Source: an uncultured Gemella sp. (lineage in GTDB: Bacteria; Bacillota; Bacilli; Staphylococcales; Gemellaceae). Taken from it: 10,537 nt of DNA. Below, piece after piece: positions 7,634-10,537 of the stretch. The stretch spans positions 1-10,537 of the forward strand of contig CAKMQO010000237.1 in NCBI GenBank assembly GCA_927911695.1, in the 5' to 3' direction. The translations under genes were made by a program, and so were the position numbers. Each line of letters begins with the position of its first letter. Position 1 is the stretch's first letter. The notes beneath the pieces were generated by a model. The model was not told the origin of the DNA and did no database searches. It saw nothing but the letters and a program-made list of their open reading frames with translations.

Positions 7634-7673
7634 TTAAAAAAATAAGACTCTAATGAATAATGTATTAGAGTCT
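7634..7673 (-). terminator. hemH Rho-independent terminator
   Basis: ATTAGAGTCT and AGACTCTAAT (7664-7673 and 7645-7654) form a perfect 10-bp stem, followed on the minus strand by TTATTTTTTT (7644-7635). It lies just after the hemH stop at 7689. Confidence 0.85.
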
Positions 7674-7688
7674 GTTACTTATTGATAT

Positions 7689-8907
7689 TTATTTTTTATT
7701 AAGGATAGTTGAGATTGATTTTAGTATTTTTAAAACAACTTTATCTTTTTTATTAGTCAGTGATTTTGTAATAGAATTAGACGTTTTAGTATTTTTTTCA
7801 TTTTCTTTATTAGCTAACATTTTCTTAACGAAGTCCGGCATTTCAGGTTTTTCACCATCTTTTTTATTAGCTAACATTTTCTTAACGAAGTCTGGCATTT
7901 CAGGTTTTTCACCATCTTTTTTATTGGCCAACATTGCTTTAACGAAGTCTGGCATTTCTCCTTTTGGTTTATTCATTTCATTAAATGTTGTTTTCTCTGG
8001 ATTATGCGAAATAAAAGGATTGTTTTTGTTAGCTTCAATCGTTGACACAAGAGCATCGATTAAACGAGAATCGTAGTTCGGCATAGGTGGTCTATGATAA
8101 GCTACTCCAAACTCCTCACAAAGTTCTCGGCATTCAACATCGTTATCGAAAAGAACTTCGATATGCTCACTTATAAAGCTAAGTGGAACAAATATATAAT
8201 GCTTAGGATGCTCTTTTTGCTCTCTTAAGTACTCAAGAACATCAGGCTTAATCCATGGCATCCCAATATCACTTTCACTTTGCCAAGTATTCGTATAGTT
8301 TTCTTTTTCAAGACCTATTTTTTCGGCTATAAGCTTTGTCATATCAAAGATTTGATTTACGTATGGATCATTATATTTTAATGCTATTTCAGGTACGCTG
8401 TGCGCAGAGAAAACTACTTTGTAGCTGTCTTCTTTTATTTCTTCAGTAATAATTTTTTTTAATTTCATCTGCCCAGAATTCAATTAACTTCTCTTCTTTG
8501 TACCAAGATTTAATTATATTGAATTTAATTTTATCACTCTTAATAAATCTTTCGTAACCCATAATAGAATAGAATGAATAATGTGGCTCAAGAATTAAAC
8601 AAATACATTCCTCTATACCATCATCTTCCATTTTTGAAATTATATCAGGGATATAAGGTGAAGAAAATTTATTGGCAAAGTATACTTTATATTCATCTTT
8701 TATAGATTCCCTTAAAAGTTCAACTTCTTTAAGTGTTATCTCTTGAAGGGGAGAACCATCAATGCGAAGATAATTTTTTAAAAGTAGATTTATCTCTTCG
8801 TCATTAGGACGTACCCCTCTTCTAATATTTGTGAAAAATTTTGCTATACCTTCGAATGTATATTCTTCAGGTGTTCCATATGTCATTACTAAAATAGCTT
8901 TATTCAT
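7689..8907 (-). CDS. hemH: Ferrochelatase (HemH/CpfC type) with C-terminal tandem-repeat extension, one frame break
   Basis: The enzyme inserts Fe(II) into coproporphyrin III (Gram-positive pathway) or protoporphyrin. The ATG at 8907 is preferred over an in-frame TTG at 8922 because AGAGG then lies 7 bases upstream. Family marks are Y10 in MTYGTP (equivalent to the metal-binding Tyr13 of Bacillus HemH), FFTNIRRG, H169 in [10 protein letters not shown], the WQSE block and E250 in [13 protein letters not shown]. The frame breaks at a T8 run (8453-8460); removing one base joins EFWADEIKK to IITEEIKED and gives 405 residues. Usual length is about 310: the core ends near residue 292 and the rest is a lysine-rich tail with three copies of a 19-residue unit, [19 protein letters not shown]. 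No other heme-synthesis gene is nearby, so its job could be in a partial or salvage pathway. Confidence 0.92.
7800..7958 (-). repeat. 57-bp tandem repeat inside hemH (19-residue protein repeat, about 2.8 copies)
   Basis: Units begin at the Glu codons at 7958, 7901 and 7844. Protein copies are [38 protein letters not shown] and a partial [15 protein letters not shown], residues about 317-369. The second and third DNA copies are almost identical, whereas the first differs at several bases, which points to recent duplication of the inner unit. Each unit could form a short amphipathic helix ([11 protein letters not shown]) and a charged turn (KKDGEKP). Confidence 0.93.
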
Positions 8908-8940
8908 TTTATAACCTCTCAAAATAGTGTAGTCAACTAT

Positions 8941-8949
8941 ATTATAACA
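8941..8949 (-). promoter_or_regulatory. Extended -10 promoter of hemH, flanked by TAGTGT/ACACTA half-sites
   Basis: TGTTATAAT on the minus strand (TATAAT at 8946-8941) lies about 34 bases before the start codon; the -35 (TGTGTT or GTGTGT) is poor. TAGTGT occurs at 8925-8930 on the plus strand and ACACTA at 8966-8971, giving inverted half-sites on either side of the promoter. A repressor could use these, but the match is short. Confidence 0.5.
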
Positions 8950-9219
8950 CTTTTTGTACTAAAACACACTAGTAATTATTCTATTACAGAAAAATATTGT
9001 AGATTACGAATACATTCTTTATAAATTAAGGTTTAAATCGATGTTTTATTTTATTATAACTGTGTCAAAAATATGATATTACTATAATATTAAAATAGAA
9101 TTGAAAAAAACTATTGAAAAAATAGCTAAAAAGTTATAATATAAAAGTTAACTAAAAAGTTTGCTAATAAGGGAGTTTAAGAATCTCCAATTGGTTGAAG
9201 AAAAAGGAGGAAGAGTTAA
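8950..9219. other. Divergent non-coding region between hemH and the 9220 gene
   Basis: No gene is supported. It holds the upstream part of the hemH promoter, a TATAAT at 9083-9088 without a clear -35, and the promoter and leader of the 9220 gene. The leader has small inverted repeats: CTATT/AATAG (9111-9125) and GGAG/CTCC (9172-9188). Confidence 0.45.
9114..9142 (+). promoter_or_regulatory. Promoter of the 9220 gene
   Basis: TTGAAA (9114-9119), a 17-base spacer and TAATAT (9137-9142) fit a sigma-A promoter. A TATAAT two bases earlier (9135-9140) would have a 15-base spacer. The leader is then about 70 bases. Confidence 0.5.
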
Positions 9220-9575
9220 ATGAGAAAGAAAATATTCGGAGCGATAACTTTTATTGCGGCGATTGGTGGCGTTATTTATATGAAGAATAATCCTAAATAT
9301 AAGGAGATTGTTAGAGTCGTGAAGACTGCTGATGCACGTGGCTTTTACGAAAAAATAATTTTAGAAAAGATAAACTTGCATTCACAGCAAAAGCGAAAAT
9401 TAAAGATTATAAGATTGATTATGAGAGTATTAGAAATGTCGGAGAGAAAATTTACGCACGTCTAATAGTGAATAATGACGAGAAGTTAAATATTGATACG
9501 GTTCTGAATGAAAAAAATACTAATGTAGAAGAAGTATCACATTCAGAAAAGCTGGATGAATTATTGAATAAATAG
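9220..9575 (+). CDS. Small membrane-anchored protein of unknown function, one frame break
   Basis: I do not recognise this family. The start has a perfect AAGGAGG 9 bases upstream. Residues 5-21 (IFGAITFIAAIGGVIYM) form a single membrane helix, either an anchor or an uncleaved signal. The written frame ends at 9465 after 81 residues, but its last 30 residues look random. Adding one A to the A4 run at 9365-9368 restores LEKDKLAFTAKAKIKDYKI and then DYESIRNVGEKIYARLIV, continuing to a TAG at 9573-9575: 118 residues, charged, ending ...SEKLDELLNK. The corrected tail has normal Lys/Glu-rich composition and no stops, which supports the correction. It is monocistronic between divergent hemH and convergent ribU. 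Confidence 0.7.
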
Positions 9576-9577
9576 TA

Positions 9578-9623
9578 GTTAACGAGGGTAGAAAATGTTT
9601 TTTTAATTTTCTACTCCCTTAAC
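9578..9623 (+). terminator. Hairpin after the 9220 gene
   Basis: GTTAACGAGGGTAGAAAAT (9578-9596) pairs with TTTTCTACTCCCTTAAC (9607-9623) apart from a small internal mismatch; the loop carries T7. The sequence after the stem is only moderately T-rich, so it may be a weak terminator backed up by the next hairpin. Confidence 0.5.
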
Positions 9624-9670
9624 TTGGATTATTTTGGATAAGTATGATAAGTATTTCCTAGGAAATTTAT

Positions 9671-9718
9671 AAAAAAGGAATCCTCCATTACAGTAAGGTG
9701 ATGTAATGGAGGATTTTT
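9671..9718. terminator. Bidirectional terminator between the 9220 gene and ribU
   Basis: A perfect 14-bp stem (9679-9692 with 9702-9715, AATCCTCCATTACA) has a 9-base loop. It is followed by TTTTT on the plus strand and by CCTTTTTTAT on the minus strand. It lies 31 bases beyond the ribU stop. Confidence 0.88.
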
Positions 9719-9748
9719 CATGGTTAAATTAATTAGTGTCTAATATTA

Positions 9749-10309
9749 TTATGCGAAACGGCTACGAATACTAGTTGGTATTGATTTGTAAACACTCTTA
9801 GTAACGAAGAATAAGAATGTTACTAAAGCACCTTTAAGTAGGTTGAATGGGATAATACCAGCTGTTACGATTGTTTTTACGTTAGTCACAATGTCTGCTA
9901 GATTCATAATATATCCATATGCTGGAAGTAATACGAAGTAGTTAAGTAGTGTCATGAATACTGTTATTGCTAGTGTTCCTAAGATTCCACCAATAATAGT
10001 CTTAGCAGTACCTTTTTTATAGAAAAGAATGATGACACTGATAAAAGTGAATTCTACTACTATATTAGCAATTGATCCGATTGGTTCATGCGACAACAAA
10101 GCGAAGTGTAGGAAGTTTTTTAAGAATGACACTAAAAGTGCATCTTTATATCCTAATAATAACAACGCCATGAATAATGGGATGAACGTAAAATCAAATT
10201 TTAGAAATGGTGGCAAGAATGGCACAGCAAAACTAAAAAAAGATAGAAGTAGAGCAATAACTGCAAGCATACCACTCAAAACTAGTGAGTGAACATTTTT
10301 TTTATACAT
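9749..10309 (-). CDS. ribU: RibU, riboflavin-binding S component of an ECF transporter
   Basis: A 186-residue, highly hydrophobic protein with about six membrane helices, the usual size of ECF S components. The first loop and second helix carry the RibU-type motif PPFLKFDFTFIPLFMALLLLG (residues 33-53; compare FLKxDFxDIPxLIxxFxxG) and KNFLH (64-68). RibU captures riboflavin or FMN and works with the shared EcfA-EcfA'-EcfT energising module, which is not in the window. The start at 10309 has AGAGG 6 bases upstream. An FMN riboswitch in the leader independently supports riboflavin as substrate. The frame is intact. Confidence 0.92.
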   Translation of the reverse strand: MYKKNVHSLVLSGMLAVIALLLSFFSFAVPFLPPFLKFDFTFIPLFMALLLLGYKDALLVSFLKNFLHFALLSHEPIGSIANIVVEFTFISVIILFYKKGTAKTIIGGILGTLAITVFMTLLNYFVLLPAYGYIMNLADIVTNVKTIVTAGIIPFNLLKGALVTFLFFVTKSVYKSIPTSIRSRFA

Positions 10310-10322
10310 TTAAAACCTCTTT

Positions 10323-10336
10323 CCTATCTTCATAGG
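10323..10336 (-). promoter_or_regulatory. Small hairpin just upstream of the ribU ribosome site
   Basis: CCTAT-GAAG-ATAGG on the minus strand is a 5-bp stem with a 4-base loop ending directly beside the AAAGAGG site. It may tune ribosome access, but it is short. Confidence 0.35.
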
Positions 10337-10363
10337 CAATAAAATAACCGCAATACTATTCTT

Positions 10364-10405
10364 AAAAAGGTGTATTCTAAATCTACGTCAGATATAAAAA
10401 ACACC
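10364..10405 (-). terminator. Leader terminator between FMN aptamer and ribU (expression platform)
   Basis: On the minus strand GGTGT (10405-10401) pairs with ACACC (10373-10369), with an inner ATCT/AGAT stem around GACGT, followed by T5 (10368-10364). A second, smaller stem, TAAGTG-TAA-CGCTTA then T5 (about 10465-10445), lies nearer the aptamer, and its left arm could instead pair with the TTACAC at about 10500. Premature termination when FMN is bound is the usual mechanism for this class. Confidence 0.5.
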
Positions 10406-10515
10406 ACTTTAAAAATTTTAAGCGGGACTGAAAGGTATGAAAAATAAGCGTTACACTTAAACGAAGTATGGCAAATATACATACGTAGTATACTGTATGT
10501 GTAAGTTTATTTATT

Positions 10516-10537
10516 CTATATCTTCTATCATCCAGAC
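10516..10537 (-). ncRNA. 3' end of an FMN riboswitch (RFN element), cut by the window edge
   Basis: The minus strand begins GTCTGGATGATAGAAGATA, which matches the strongly conserved 3' part of the FMN aptamer (AGTCTGGATGAGAGAAGAT) except for a G-to-T change in GAGAG. It contains the 3' strand of the closing P1 stem (AGAAGAT). The rest of the aptamer and the promoter lie beyond 10537. It leads toward ribU, about 210 bases downstream, and should repress it when FMN is plentiful. Confidence 0.85.

Larger units (their letters stand above)
7399..7688. other. AT-rich non-coding gap between the rhodanese gene and hemH
   Basis: About 290 bases, very rich in A and T, hold no supported gene. The contents are the rhodanese promoter at the left, a 9-bp dyad (AATTAATAA-GT-TTATTAATT, 7570-7589) of unknown role, and the hemH terminator at the right. 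Confidence 0.5.

Noticed and set aside
8908..8922. TTG start giving ferrochelatase five extra residues
   Set aside because: The ATG at 8907 is well placed behind AGAGG, and the family N-terminus begins at MNKAILVM.

Overview
The window is AT-rich DNA with strong AAGGAGG-type ribosome binding sites and extended -10 (TGnTATAAT) promoters, so it comes from a low-GC Gram-positive bacterium (Bacillota). The gene set is a walR-walK-walH-walI operon, dps, yidD, a rhodanese lipoprotein, a coproporphyrin-type ferrochelatase and a riboflavin ECF S component. A Gemella-like member of the Bacillales is my best guess, but that is inference without a database search.

Layout from left to right. Bases 1-61 hold the first 20 codons of a minus-strand membrane protein that runs off the left edge. 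Bases 62-880 contain two compound inverted repeats, a decayed minus-strand transposase fragment (about 392-583) and the walR promoter. The essential cell-wall two-component operon walRKHI occupies 882-5635 on the plus strand and ends at a strong hairpin shared with the convergent dps gene (5703-6138, minus). Between dps and the divergent yidD (6390-6641, plus) are two 7-1-7 dyads resembling Fur/PerR boxes. The minus strand then carries a rhodanese-like lipoprotein (6883-7398) with an odd pair of repeated hairpins behind it, and ferrochelatase hemH (7689-8907) with a C-terminal extension of 19-residue tandem repeats. A small membrane-anchored protein of unknown function follows (9220-9575, plus). 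The last gene is ribU (9749-10309, minus), whose leader holds the 3' end of an FMN riboswitch cut by the right edge.

A striking property is that ten single-base indels, all in or next to A/T runs, break six otherwise well conserved genes: walK twice, walH three times, dps once, the rhodanese gene twice, hemH once and the 9220 gene once. Removing or adding one A or T at each site restores the full family-typical protein. Because WalK is essential in related bacteria and the breaks are at homopolymers, sequencing or assembly error is the simplest reading. The genes are therefore described below with frame-corrected products.

Functionally the window combines envelope homeostasis (WalRKHI, YidD and possibly a YidC-like insertase), iron and oxidative stress handling (Dps, ferrochelatase, possible Fur-family operators, rhodanese) and vitamin uptake (RibU under FMN control). 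No CRISPR, tRNA, rRNA or intact mobile element was seen. The most unusual items are the repeat-bearing ferrochelatase tail and the duplicated hairpin with a conserved GAGGA/UCCUC loop.
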